A DNA stretch of 64,000 nucleotides, from NCBI GenBank assembly GCA_036852015.1, contig JAANDG010000543.1:1-64000 (forward strand), read 5' to 3'. The notes under the pieces were generated by a model. It worked only from the letters and a program-made list of their open reading frames with translations, was not told the DNA's origin and ran no database searches. The position numbers and the translations under genes were made by a program. Below, piece after piece: positions 35,365-48,900 of this stretch (its first letter is position 1; every line of letters begins with the position of its first letter). This DNA is from Pelodera strongyloides. Taxonomy: Eukaryota > Nematoda > Chromadorea > Rhabditida > Rhabditidae.

Positions 35365-37258
35365 ATGCACTTTATCACCTGCGAACAGTATGGCGTTGGG
35401 CAAATCTTCGACATTGGACCGATTCCCGTAAGTTGGAACCAACCATTTTGTAAAAGTGCAACCTACTGTAAACATCATGAGTAATCCTATTCTCAAATTG
35501 GACATCGGTTTGTGATGCAAATATTCTCACTCGTAGAGAAACAAACAAGTCTCTCAATGATAGAAAATATCATCGAACTTTATAAGACTTCAAGAACGCA
35601 GCAGTAAAGACCAACTTTGCCCTACTGTGAAACAGGCGCACAATTAGTTCTTTGTAACAGATCTTCACAATAAGGACTACTGGCAATGGCAGTTCAAGCT
35701 TTTCAAGTTTACATAAATGATAATTTCATTTTCAATTCGCAAACATGGTTGTTGATATGTACGCACCAGCTCCACAAGAACGGATGTGTTGTTTTTCATT
35801 ACCGGTTGACCGTTTAGGCGTGCGATTTGATTGACGTTTGGGTGAACGGGTTCTTCCCGTGTGGGACCGCGTCTATTGATCCGATGGTAGTGGATCACTG
35901 GCTCTCGCCCTATATTTTCGTGAGGTCGGTTCATGAGGTTACATGACCTCGATAAATTATTCTAAAGTATGCGCGGTTACTTGTAAATTTCACCACTGTA
36001 CCATATACCACAATGCACCTCGGAGCACCACATTTTCAAGCGCACCACATTTTGTGAAATAACACCTCAGTGACACCACAGGAGCACCATACTGTTTGTA
36101 ACATATCATTCTAAATATGAGGCAAAGAAATAGTTCTAACGTGATCATGAAAACGTATTAACCTAATTTCTCGGATTACATGCGGAAAATGATGCATATG
36201 CATAATTTCGTACTCCGGATAGCGTGGTGTAATGTGATGTTTGGATGTCTGATGTGTAAGGTGTTGCCGTCCTGTTCTGGTGCAATGTGCAAGTGCGCAC
36301 ATACCAACTTTGCTAAAAGTCAATCATTGTCTCAGAGCACGGAACTTTCGTCTCTTTTCGCCTCCGTCTTACCGATGTCAAGGAGACGAAAACAATCTAC
36401 GGTGACGAAGATGCGCTATTCTTCAAGTATAGCGTCCCAGGTTAGGAAATCCTTTTGGGGGCTAACTATAACGCCTCGCAAACACTGGAGTAACTCCAGA
36501 TTTTTTATAAGTAAACGCAATTCGTCAGCAGGCTACTTGCAAAGCAGAAGCTTAATAGAGAATACAAAATGTTAATAACACGTGTACATTAGCCAATTAA
36601 AATGTCGGCCAATTGCCATCAAAATTTCACTTTAAAACCTAAAACACAAGCTCAATGTTCTATAAAATACAGATTGCCATAGTGGGGTTCTTACCTTCGC
36701 TGTACTGAAAGAAAAATCTATACAGAAATCTATACGAAATAGAAATATATTGTATTGGAAATATTAATGTATATTATTCTAATATATGTTATTATTATTA
36801 TAGGTAAAATTGAAAAGGTAAGAAACGCTCACCTGAAGTCCTTGATTTGCCATTACCTAAAACTTAGTCAAGGCTGTTGTGTATGAAAGAGAAAGTAGAC
36901 CTTACCTACCTTAACATTTACGCAAATAGTACGCAACTGGCGACAAGAACTATAATGTCGGAAAAAGCAGTGGTGTGGCGTGAAGACATACCAATGATGC
37001 GTAATCAGTGATGGTAGCTAACCGCACCGCGAGTGAAAGTAAAGTGCGGTTGCTGTACTACGGTCATGTGTTTGTAAAATAGAGAGACCAAAAGGACCTA
37101 AGCCATTTGATTGTAAATCCAAGTGCAAAGAGAGTAGAAGACGTGCATTATTTATGTATTATTACAGGAAATTTAGCCCTGTTATTTTTTCAGACACTGA
37201 TGTGTTCGTTCTCGATGATGTGAAGAGCGGCGTTTTCATTAAAACAATCATGCAGTAA
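35365..37258 (+). CDS. Small-gene family member 5 (116 aa, four exons)
   Basis: Exons: 35365-35427, 35818-35937, 36338-36440, 37194-37258. GTGTTTTCAG lies six bases before the ATG. Exon 1 reads MHFITCEQYGVGQIFDIG and ends PIP before GTAAGT. Exon 2 begins ACDLIDVWVNGFFPCG. Exon 3 has FRLRLTDVKETKTIYGDE and FFKYSVP. Exon 4 begins DTDVFVLDD and ends TIMQ. The exon 2/3 junction is phase 0 here, where the other members use phase 1. It uses GAG|GTTACA and the second AG of CTCAGAG, the only combination that keeps both conserved blocks in frame, so that junction is less certain. The introns are longer than in its sisters. Confidence 0.75.
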
Positions 37259-37522
37259 GGTCCGCTGTGTTGCTTGTTGTCCTAATTGTTATGTGTTGCT
37301 TGTTTTTTTTGTTTCTGCTTCTTTTTTTCTATGCGACATAAATTTTTTGTTTTCCACCTTGTGCGATGATGTTTATTTTCGGTTCCCGACCGACTTCTAT
37401 TTATACTCTACAGTAGAAAAATAACTAGTTATTACAATATTCGAGACGAAAAGATCGCCAATCAATAACACAGTGAGCCCCGTGCTTACAACAATGCTAA
37501 GTTCATCCAAAGGAAAGTGAGA

Positions 37523-37649
37523 TCTTCTGAGGCGAACAAAACAAAATTTTTTGGGGGCGAGTCCGATTCCTCCAAGAAGGCCACAAGGCCGGGTGCCCCT
37601 GGAAACTCCCCTACCATCCGTGGTTATGGGCTGAGCTGAACATCGGAAC
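37523..37649 (+). repeat. Conserved ~120-bp downstream element, copy 5
   Basis: It lies 265 bp after the stop of family gene 5. The hairpin loop is ACAA instead of GCAA. Confidence 0.85.
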
Positions 37650-37659
37650 AAGCTTTAGC

Positions 37660-40600
37660 AAAAAATGGTCCATATACAACAAACATCCATGAGAAAAATA
37701 AACTTATATCTGCAAAAAAATACCCAGATTTAAGGTGTGCGACTGAGGCTGGATGATCATGACAGGTACAAAATCCAGTTAACAACTACAAGAACCGACT
37801 ATTATACTTTTTATCGGTTCATCTATCACATCGTCCCGAACGGATGTCGTTCGGATCACTGACCATATCACAGCACTTAAAGCGTCGCGGTCATTAGTTA
37901 ACATCTGTATTTTAAACATTCAGTCATTGTACAGTTTTACACATGCGTTGAACGTTGTTACGTTGCACAACTGGATGTTGGAAAAACAAACACAAAATGC
38001 GGCATGCATCAAGTAGATCTCCGAAGGAACTGAATGCCCATTCCGCTATTCGATTTTGACCACCGCAAGCACTTAACAGAAACCGATTTCCTCTTTCTCT
38101 TTTATATTGCGTAACAAACGAAATCGGAAGACACCTGACTATGAATGTGAAGTTACACCATTGCGCGCAAAAACATTGGAATGATGCTTAGTAGGTTGGT
38201 CGGTTTTCCACTTTGGTGGTCTTTTCCATTACCGCTAGAGGAAAATAACTGTCGCGAGTCACACAGAAAATGCGCCAGAACAATGACCGACCAGATCTCC
38301 AAACGGGAAGAATTTCCACAAGAACACGCGTCTGATCTTCCAAACGATCAGGTGCATCTTTGACCGTTTTATGGTATCCTGTATTTAATGTAAGACAAAT
38401 GTCCTAACCAAAAACAAATAATGTTAAACAGATTATTATTTCCATTTGTTTCAGTATCATTTTGCAACGTAAGCGATTTGAAGGAGAACTCTTTCGTGTG
38501 ATTTTTCCATGCGTTGTTGACTCGAACGGGCACTTTCCCATGGAATACACGCAAATCCATCTATCGCGAACTTGGAGAACTAGGAGAACATGCATCCAGA
38601 AAAGGGGTATCCCATGCTCCTAACAAACAATACCCATGCACCCAGGTTGGGTCTTTTGAAAGTTTGCATAAGCATGAACAAAATTTCTCCTTGCTTGCTA
38701 TAAAATGTCAAACTTGCAAGTTCATGATTGATGGTGCCAATTTCTACAATATCTATATACAAATCAATTGTACATCAAGTGACCAACTATGCATGTATTA
38801 CATAGATCCACGTTTCTATTTAACCCTTTATTAACGTATCTAATCTTTTATAACATCATTTTCGGGGTTTCTTGTTGCTTATTTTTCTGTTTGAGATCTA
38901 CGCCAGACACCCTACCCTCTTCAGTGAGCTTTCCGAATTTAAATTCTTTACAATGAAAATAGACCAGAAGTTTTTTTTACTTATATGCGCAGTTTCCTTC
39001 TAGTTTGCTGATGCTCTATCCATGAAGCAACGCAGCATTTTCAGCGATTTTATATACTTATTAACCTAAACACAGGCCACCTTTTTTAACTTTGACAATT
39101 AGGAAGAAAGACCATTTTGCTGAATATGTCCTTTAATGCATCTCATTCATATCCAATCTCTTCTTGTTTTTCTGGTATTCTCTCAAAACTACTGCCCACA
39201 TAACTAAACTTGGAGTACCTGACCTATATTTGAGTATAGACATACACCCACACTTCTCATAATGGTTTACGATCCCTTGAGAATTCTATGATTAGAAGCA
39301 CTCAATGACCCTCTTCGCAGTTCATGTCTAGTAGATATAGGTCACCATTTGGCATTGAAGAGCCCGAGTTTTACGTAAAGCAACCCGCATTAATCTGAAA
39401 AAACCTTGATGCTTTCCGAGGTTCTGTTTCAAGCCAACGTCGCTAACAGGTGTAAAAGGCCTTTGTCGTGAGGTTTAATTCTCACGACAGTTGCATTTTG
39501 ACACATCTGAGTGACAGTGTTATGTATCCATTTGTGGTCTTTTCGTGATACGTGTGCTAGCAATGGGAAGAGGCTGAAGCGCAATCTTCTTTTCTTACGT
39601 ACTTTGTACTTTGAAAAATAACAAGCGGACTTTGTTATTTTTTCGGCATTTTTTGGTATCTTAAAATGTATCAAAAATTGTTAACTTCGCCGTAAAAATT
39701 TGTCGTTTTGTCTTAAGTTGAAAGAGCTTCCTTAGCATTCAGCATTCAGAACAACTATGACCACGATGATATAAAACTAGCAGAATGATGCATGTAGGTC
39801 AGCATGGAATTCATGCATGCGAGTGTTCCATTTTGGTTTTTCTATCGAATCATATCCATAGTGATACGTACTAAACTGCAAGGTGTCATTTTGAAATGTC
39901 ACTTTCCCATTTTCCTTTGCACTTCCGAACTCACACAGGTGTGAAATTAGAGGGGGCTCTAAACAGAATCTCACAAAAAAGAGCCATATCACTAGGTAGA
40001 TTTATATGCTTGACAAAACGCCTTCACAAATATTTCTACTGGAGAGTCCTTTTCGAGAGTTTGCTTTATATTCATATATATATATGCTACGAGTGTAATA
40101 TATTCACGCACTCATTCAAAAGCTTGCTAGACAATCAGCTGGCGAATATTTAACAGTCACAGACCACTAAAAGCAGGCCTTGTCAAGCCTAGTAGCGTCA
40201 ATCATAAATTGAATAACTTGGTCACCAGGAGAAAAAAGAGTTTCATTTTCTGTCCCGCTTTGTTAACCTCTGGAACCCGGAAGGAGAATTGGATTAGGTT
40301 TTTCACAAATTCTAAGCAAACAATTGAAAAGCAGGACAAGACTATTGTTCTGGCTCAACTTCTAGCAGTGGGCGAATAAGCACGTCAGGTCATAAATTAT
40401 TTGATACTGTACTATTTGCACGAACGAATCACAATTCTTCAATTAAACAACTTATGAAGCAGATGGATGGGACGCGTTCACGAAGATACTGAGATATTCG
40501 AAACGAAACGTCAAAACTGCAAGTGCTGCGCAAAAGGGACACGTGCTATCACGGTAACTTCATTTTACGGCTCCGAATAAAGAAGAGCCGTTTCAAGCGC

Positions 40601-41190
40601 TGAAACATTTTCCCTGCAACATCATAGATTGAAAACTACTTTGACTGAACAGTTGCTTGTGCTACCATCGAGTATTTTTCCAATTATCCGTCGGCTTAAG
40701 TAAAATACTTTTCTACACTTTTCGACTTTGAACGAAGCTGCACTAACGTGGATGATCGCCATTGCGCCCAAGTAAGTGTATTTTCAGTATTTACGAATAT
40801 GTGTTTGATCTAACCTCTTTTCGAAGTTACGTCATTATTGCCTGACAAGTTAATTATAAGCTGTGGCATTGTTTGTATAGTAATAAACCACCCAACACCG
40901 CTTTCAAATCAATTGGTTTTATGTGATTTTAAAGTCAAATTATTATGCATATAGAAATAATTCTTGGCTACTTAGGAGTGGGAATTAGTGGGAATTGCAA
41001 GCGCCTCATAAACCGAGCCTTGTTTTGAGTGAACATCTGTCACGTGAGTTTATGTAGATCTCCCCGTGGGGACAGATTACCTCCCCGCATTCCATCTAAA
41101 ACCTAAACAGATTGGGTGCCGTTAGATGAGCAAAGAATGGGCTGCTATTCAGGGGAATCATCTCCGCTCTTGGCCACTCAAGCACTAGGT
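37660..41190. other. Gene-poor spacer
   Basis: Several open frames of 60-106 codons occur, but none has convincing splice partners or family features. Composition is AT-rich throughout. Confidence 0.45.
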
Positions 41191-41192
41191 GC

Positions 41193-41990
41193 GTGACCGA
41201 TGAACTTGAATTTCAGCACAAGACAAGCCGATATGGTATGACCCTTATTGAGATGCTAGTTATAATCATATCCGAACCATCCTTTACGCAACATGCTTAT
41301 CGCCCTAACACTCCACGAACTAACAAAATATTGGATTTGTTTGTAATTGCCCATGCTATAGATTCATTTCTGGATATCGCACGGCCGTTCCATGTTTCAC
41401 AACCTCGGAGGAACGTCTATTTTTCATCCGATGTTTTGTATAAATCGCGTTTCAATGTCTATGCTGCGCTCTTCAATTAGATTGAGCTTGTGGAAAAAAA
41501 ACTGAATTTGAGAACAATAAAATGCCCAAGAAAGCGTTCGCAATCTGAGTCAATTTTTTTCTTTTGCCGTAAGCTAGATCCGGTGTTTCTGAAGCGTACA
41601 ACATTTTTGGACGTTTCAGTGTTTATTGGCAGTGCCTCAGTATTCAGCAGTACCCTACTGACCAGAATTTGCCGTTCCTCCTCCTCCGTGGTGTCCCCAC
41701 AGAACGTAACACTCTTCAATACGACAAAATTAAAGAATAGATGTGAAAGGCAAAGTTCGCGGATTTTCAACCAAGTTCCGTTGAAACAGCATTGCGTAAA
41801 GTTTCTAAAGTCGTAGTTGAAGATGCCCGAAATCCTCGTGCAACATTTTGCTGTTTTAGTTCTCTTATAAATCCAACATGTGTGACGGATGAAGCTTGTT
41901 ATTACGAGCTCATTTTCTCTTTTCTTCTAGTTTATGTTCGACAATTAAATATCTTTCCGCCAGCAGAAATCCAATCACCCAATTTATGAT
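41193..41990 (+). pseudogene. Decayed LINE-like endonuclease relic
   Basis: The frame at 41193-41480 contains FTQHAYRP followed by RTNKILDLF and IARPFHV. This recalls the FxQHVxxPTRxxNILDLVF...PFxxSDH end of the endonuclease domain in CR1-like non-LTR retrotransposons. Further protein-like stretches follow in one frame (QQYPTDQNLPFLLLRG near 41650, and VETALRKVSKVVVEDARNP near 41780), interrupted by TAG and TGA near 41737-41745. No intact reverse-transcriptase motif is visible. Confidence 0.35.
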
Positions 41991-42079
41991 TTTCCCAATA
42001 ATATGCTTTGAAGGCACCGTTTTTCGAAAAAATCTACAAATCTACATTTTGTTTTACTTTACCATATTTGGTCTTCTAG

Positions 42080-42439
42080 TAACGTTAGCATTTTATAGAA
42101 GTGACGGCGACGGAAAGGCCTTCCTGAATATTTTTTGTGAAGAACACGGTACGTGATAAAAAAAATTCGCTCAAATATAAATAAATTCAGCAACAATCTT
42201 TAATGTTCGATCTCTGGGGGCTGCAATTCGCATTGGTAATTGGAGTGCAAAGTTCTCTGAAGTTTTGTCACGATTGCCGGGTTTTTTTTCTAGAGAAACT
42301 GGAAATTGCGCTCCAACATGTGAAGAAAATCCGCAACAAAATGAGTGCAAATGGATGGATGATTCTTAATAAACGCTCCGAAACTCAACTAATTAAAAGG
42401 CTTATTGAACTGCACTCTGGAAAACTCAAGCATTCATAG
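42080..42439 (+). CDS. Two terminal exons of an unrecognised gene (doubtful)
   Basis: GGTCTTCTAG ends at 42079 and opens an exon (42080-42148: TLAFYRSDGDGKAFLNIFC...) ending in phase 1 at a GTACGTG donor. TTTTTTTTCTAG ends at 42293 and opens a matching phase-1 exon to TAG at 42437-42439. That exon encodes a basic helical tail (KLEIALQHVKKIRNKMS...). The 5' exons were not found. It may be part of the degraded retroelement next to it. Confidence 0.3.
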
Positions 42440-42849
42440 TCCATATTTTACTGAAAACCAAAAATCCACGATCGCGTCATAGATTCTCATACTGCTCCTA
42501 ACTTGGATCACTATGTTTATGCGTAGCGTTCTTTCCTTTTTTTGATTGCTCTCCTAAGTTCCGAATGTATTTTTCCAACTGGCAAATTGGGGCTCCTTTT
42601 GTGTGAACCAGGAAACACTTCCGTAAATTATGCTTTGAACTCGGAAATTTTTGCTTGCATATGTTTTCCACCAGTGTGACCACTTTGTAAGACCACTTTG
42701 ACTTCTGACTTCAGTTCAGTTAAAACTATTTCTTTAACCCACGGCAAGATGATTCTGTCCAAAAATGCATGGTTAGAGATTAAAATTTTGCGAGCCTCTT
42801 GGCTTTTCATCGCCGATCGACTAAGTATAATCCCCTCTAACAAAACGAC

Positions 42850-45800
42850 ATTCGTGTTTGCTTTATGACTAACCTAACTGATTGTCAAAACTCTTCATGG
42901 GCAAAACTATTCTATGTCAAATTTCATTTTTTAAGCAATAGTCTGTGGAGAGAATGCAACATATTGTTTCTAGATAGGAAATTTCCAGAGACAAACAATG
43001 CAACAATTTGTCCTTGCTCACGTTTGATTAAAAATAACTATAATTTAAGTAATTGTGTTAATTGTTTCTTTACCATCAAGAAGAGAAAACTTTATGGTTT
43101 GTTTTGCTTCAGTATAAGCGTGTCTTTTTAGAGCACACATCATGAGACCACTCTCCCTTATCCGCTTTGGCGCCTTCGAAGTCGCGTAACGGAATATCAT
43201 AACACTTTGAGTTGTTATCTCGAAGGACGACCTTTAAGGTTTCCGATTGTAAATTGGCCGCAACTCAATTGTCATCTTACGCTCCTAACACGCACGCTAC
43301 TTGTTACTAGTCGCGTGCGTATCTTGAGAAGTCGAGGCGTAGTGTTGCCTACTGAACTTCACTTCCTTTACTACTGTATTAGGCGCCCATGTTGATTTCT
43401 TAACCAACATTATTATCTAATTGAATCAAATTTGTGTACTGAGTTGCTTTCTCTGAATTGATGAAAATTTGCTCGAAGATTTTTGACCCATTTCAAGTCA
43501 AAGGTCGAGTGCTGCTTAACATGCATATACCCCACCCCCACAAGCCTTGCTTCCTCACTCAAAAAAAGGATGCGCTTTTTCTAGCATCTTCCACTACTCC
43601 AAAAGACACGTTTGCATGCATACATAACTTTCTGGATGTTGCTTTAACGTTAATTTCCCCCAACAAATAATAACTTATTATTAACATTTATAAACATTTC
43701 TTTAATAGGGGCATTCCTCAAGTTGACTAGTTCTTTCGAAACATATGGCTGACCTCTTTTGCCTTTGTTGTGTTGTTTAATGTCTGAAACTCGAAAAAGT
43801 CGGAAAAGTGAATGCTGAGGATTAAGAGATGATGGTGTGTTTTCGTTTCACAGCAAAGTCCTTCAGACATAATCACTCTTGTCTCCATCTTAGATTACTA
43901 CGCTTTGTTTTTGGAATACCTTAAGATTGATTAGAAAACTCATATGGCAAGGGCAAAAACGGAGGGGGGTATTTCGTTCCTGCTATAGTGATGTTATTCC
44001 GTCCCTACCAAATTAGTTGGTAGTGGCCCGCAGATCATTCGGAAGTATCGCCCTCCTTACTTTCGAATTGGCATGATATATTTGCCCATAAAACCGCACC
44101 CGGAATCGTCTAATAAGGATTGTTTTTTTTCGCCCCTTATTGTGCAAAGTACATCAAAAATAAAAGGCAAATATGTTCTTGTTTAATTTTTCTTCCTAAT
44201 AGAATCATATCCATTTAGTCTAGCATTCATACAATATAATGCATATATATATATATATATATATACTCGTTTAAAGAGGCAGAGCTCACACCTCGCCTAT
44301 TTCTTTAATATGTTCACCCAACCATGGTGGAAATTTGTCTACATACACCAGATCAACGCCGAACAAACGGAGCAAAACAGCGCATTGTTGAAAATACGGA
44401 AACTATGGCTTTGCTTTATATCCTCCAGTTGAATAGCTCAACAAACTTCCCGGTCTGCCATTTCTACTAATAAGAACGGCACGCCAAAATGCACCCAATA
44501 AAAGAGACATAAACTTGTAATGAATTTATTTTTAATTCACTCCAAGATGTTCCCCAACACATCTGCCTAATAAAGGATAGATACGAAGTGTTTCAGCAAA
44601 AAAAAAATCTATTACTTCAATTTCTAGACACCCTTGTGTTTGCAAATTAGTTTATTTTTAACATCTTCACATATTCGTGTACGCTGTGGACGAATTTCTC
44701 CCGCGCTTCGTTCAAACTTATTTAAAAACCATTTAAGGCAAATGCGATGCATGTTTTGGGGCTATCCGCACAAGGAACATTGTTCGTTTCAAAATCCCTC
44801 TTATTTTCTTTGCTTTAGCTGGTTCAAAGATAGAATTTTGAATAATTGTATCTTGTGTGTCTTTGTTGACCCCAAACAAACTACTCGGTAAGGATAGGCT
44901 AATAGCACGTTAAGTGCATCTTGTGACCTCATACGCATTTTCACATCAAGCAATAGAAAACAAGAGAATTAACACCTTTGGATAAGAGTAGGTTTTTTTC
45001 TTTACGCTGTATTTTTAAATTAATCTGCATAACAGTGAATTAAAAGTCGAATCGATTCGATAACAAAATTATGCTTATCACCTAGAGTTCCGATTATGGA
45101 ATTTTAGGAGATCAAAAATTAAGTTCCTCGTTATTAATTAGTGGTTCGTTGTGACATTCTCTTCTACTGCAAGAAACTTTTTACGGCATGAACGAATGAT
45201 GCATATATATAAGCATCTTGACTACATTGGGTTATTGCTTATTCCAGTCTGTATTTAATATCAACAACGAGCATTTGAGCGAATTAGTGCATCATGATTG
45301 CATTTTTTTGGGTTAATGACTCTTAAACAAGGAAATATATTCTCAAAACGCCGGAAATTCACATATGCATTAGTTTCGCATTAGTTACTCGCCTCCGATT
45401 CTCGGAAACCAATGTAAAGAAATAGTGGAAGCGCCTACACAATTTCTAAAAGCACATGTGCTGTTTCCGGTAATTGTAAACTGAACGGAGTTCCCGCATT
45501 CTTAAATGAGCCCCAAAGCAAATAAATCATACGTCTGAATGAGGAACCGATGCTTCTGAACTCTACTCAGAGCAGTTTTTTTCTTGATTTGTTGCCAGTT
45601 GCAAGGAAGCCGACATTTCTTATCTGAATGCCATAATTGCATCGTTAATTGCCTACGTCAATTTCATTTAATGCCATCAAAAGTCGACACAACACTACGC
45701 AGTTGGGCTGAGAAACAATAGTGGTTTCAAAGCACGTGTGTTCAATTAATTTCATCCCCTTACAGATAGCTCTCCAAATTCTGAATTTTACTCCACAAAT

Positions 45801-45880
45801 CACGCCAATCAAAATCACATTCAATTGTAGCTCTCAACTGCATTCTTCTTTGCTTTAGGTTTATGGAAATTTGTACGATT
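42850..45880. other. Gene-poor spacer before the channel gene
   Basis: AT-rich, with a (TA)n tract near 44245-44265. No supported exons were seen. Confidence 0.45.
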
Positions 45881-45920
45881 AAAAAATGTTTTGTGACGGG
45901 ATACAAGTAAAATACTCCGT

Positions 45921-45945
45921 TTTCAGAGGCGATGCCATTGAAACA
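45921..45945 (+). promoter_or_regulatory. Probable trans-splice acceptor and short upstream ORF of the channel gene
   Basis: TACTCCGTTTTCAG ends at 45926. The first ATG after it (45932) opens an 8-codon frame that overlaps the real start at 45946, so it may damp translation. Confidence 0.4.
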
Positions 45946-48900
45946 ATGCGGTTGCTAGGTCTGTTTCTGCTTCTCTATCGGGCAGTCGGGGTCCGTAGTG
46001 CCCGTTCGGAGCCCATTCCGTTGTATATGGACGAGATGTTGCACGCCGGTAGAACAGTCTATGATAAACAATCGCCGCCAATTCAAGAAGAAGGTACATT
46101 GTTTCCATTTACGTGCGAATCATCTGACTTTCAGTTTCCATGCATTGACATTAGGCAGAACAACCCAAACGGTTGGGATACCAAACTTTTATATGTGAAA
46201 CTAATAATTTGTGAAATAAGTAACTAACAAAATAACCATGTGTACCAAAGAAGTATGACAAATAATCATCAGTCATTACCTCAGGCGCTAACTTGAAGGG
46301 AGTTCTGAGGAGCTCTGGTAAGACTTGCTTCCGTTAATTTCCATGCTACTAGTCATCGTTTTATTTGCTGTGCAGAATGCTTGCATCGGACAATTATGCT
46401 TCTATTGTGATTTGGCAATTACTAGAATAGAACAGGTTTCACGTGCTAGAATAGCTAGAAGACATAAGCTAGAATTGAAGACATAAGCTAGACACAAGCT
46501 AGAATATTCTTTGTAAGTCAGGAGTTCCTAGTTTGCTGCAGAAGATTCAATGTTTGTTTTGTACTTCTCAACGTGATCCTCTGTCTTTTCTATGTACATG
46601 ACTATCACACGATTTGATTATTGTCTGTTTGAGAGGAAATTATGTCCTGTTCCTCCAAGCCCAGCCTAGATTGTCTCTACTTGGCAAAGAAACAATATCC
46701 AGGGAACTAACCACCAATTTTCAACCACATAAAGCAAATGTTCCAGATAAACCGACCAAGGTGGAATTGGCAATGTACATTGAGGGAATGTCTTCGTTCC
46801 GAACGCAAACTATGGTATCTACTTTTATATTTACGAGGTTCAACACAAGACAAATTGGATACCTGTGGGAACAAGAGGCAACTTGCTAATTTAGGATTTC
46901 CAACTTGACGTGTACTTCCAGCAATTCTGGCGTGACCCTCGATTAGCTCATAACGAGAGCAGGTAGGGTGCAGAAACAATTCTTGGTTTAAACGATGAAA
47001 AAATAAAGAAGTAAATGACGGAAAAAAACAATACGGAATTCTGGAGGGGTTCGTTAATATGATGATAGCAATTCGAGGAAGATTCGGCAGTCATTGTGGA
47101 AATTTGCAGGAGAGTTCTTGTGAGAGATAAGAAACTGCTGGACAGGATGTGGCATCCCGATGTATACTTTGCCAATGCTCGCATTGCCGAATTTCACGAG
47201 GTTTTCATTTAAATTGGACGATGTCTCCTTCACAAACAATCGAGTAGTTTACAGTAAAACGTTTGGTGTATATCAAAAAAAATCTCTGCAGGTCACACAG
47301 CCTAATTTCCTCGTATGGATCGAACCGAATGGAAAGATCCTATACGATACACGGGTTAGCATGGTGAGTTTGCAATTGGGATGCTTTTTGAATATTACAA
47401 TTATCGCCAACAACATGTAATGCTTAATCAAATATATATTGTTTTTTGTCTAGATCGTACTTTGCACTTTAAATTTGGAGAAGTGGCCGCTAGACGATCA
47501 GCGCTGTCATCTGAGAATATTGAGTTGTGAGTTTTGGCTGTTTCATACATATACCCTTATCATTTACTGAAGTACATCACTTCTTAAACTGCATTGAGCA
47601 TATTTTAGATGCTTATGATACCGATCAACTACAAATTGAGTGGGCAAAAGAGAATCCGATCACAAGAAATCCAAACATTGCCATGTCAGATATGCAAATT
47701 GTCTCCCTTTATCCGGGATTGTGTGACGGAAACTATTCCACAGGTGAAATATATAGTTGGATGAAATTTTAGCAGCAAAATAGTTATCGCCACCAGAATA
47801 ATTACAACTATTTTCAGGAACATGGTCTTGTGTGACGGCCGAGTTCTTTGTGAAGAGAGAGATCACACATCATGTGATGCAATCCTATGTGCCTACAACA
47901 CTGATCGTTGTCATCTCCTGGTTCTCATTTTGGTTGGATGTGGAAGCCGTACCAGCAAGGGTGTCACTGGCGATTACAACACTGCTCACCTTATCTACAC
48001 AAGCTAATGCTGCCAGGATGGCTCTGCCCGAGGTTAGTGTGTCAATAAATTTCGTTACCGTATAACTTTACCTGTTCAGATTCCAGCTATTCTAATGTAC
48101 TTTTAAACGTACACAAGTCCGTGCACTTCAGACTAGAAAAACATGGGACATGGAAATTCTTTATCTTTAGTCTGCTAATTTAGTTCTCTGAACTTTTCCT
48201 CTGTCAATTATACAATTAGACAGAATTTGTGCAAGGTTTGGAAGAGCAAAGAGCAAAAGAAGTCCGTGTCTCTTTGGGTATTTATCACAATACTCATTTC
48301 GTACATAATCATCGAAAATTCATAGAGGAAATTTAGTTGTTCATTGAAAAGCGTTCCATTGTCGCATTGAATAAACCTAGCAAGTTCCTTCCCTGTTGAT
48401 TGAACACAGGACACACAACAATAGTGTTTGCAACACATAAGTCGGATATGCGTAATTTCCTCACGTTCGGTGTTTGGCCTTTTCTAATACGACCAACTCG
48501 TTTGCTACTTCTATGCAAGACGAAAATCACGGCCGATTCGCCGCAGTGCACATTTGACGATTAATCCCAAAGCAGTTCGGATAGCCTGAAAGTGGGCAAA
48601 TATTTCACGCATGGGGGAATTAATATTTGGCACTAGGGAGTCTCTTCCAAATGAGCGTTTGTGGATTTTGCGTTCCTCTAGGGTGTAAAGGGTTATGACA
48701 AATTCGATGACGCGAAGCATCGTGAGGTATAGTACGACAAGCTAAAGTTGGGTAAAATGAACTATGATGTTGAGTATGTAGTAAAGTTGAATGAATGAAC
48801 ATCGACCATGAGATCCAAAACTTATAATCGTTAGCTTCATTTATTTATTCACTGGAGCCTCTGTACTGTTTCTTAGTCAAAGATGATGCTGAAAGAGAAA

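Noticed and set aside
35677..35934. 85-codon frame, minus strand
   Set aside because: It is the antisense shadow of exon 2 of family gene 5.
41477..41770. 97-codon minus frame with a Glu-rich run (TTEEEERQ)
   Set aside because: It is antisense to the LINE-like relic. The Glu run mirrors a CTCCTCCTC tract.
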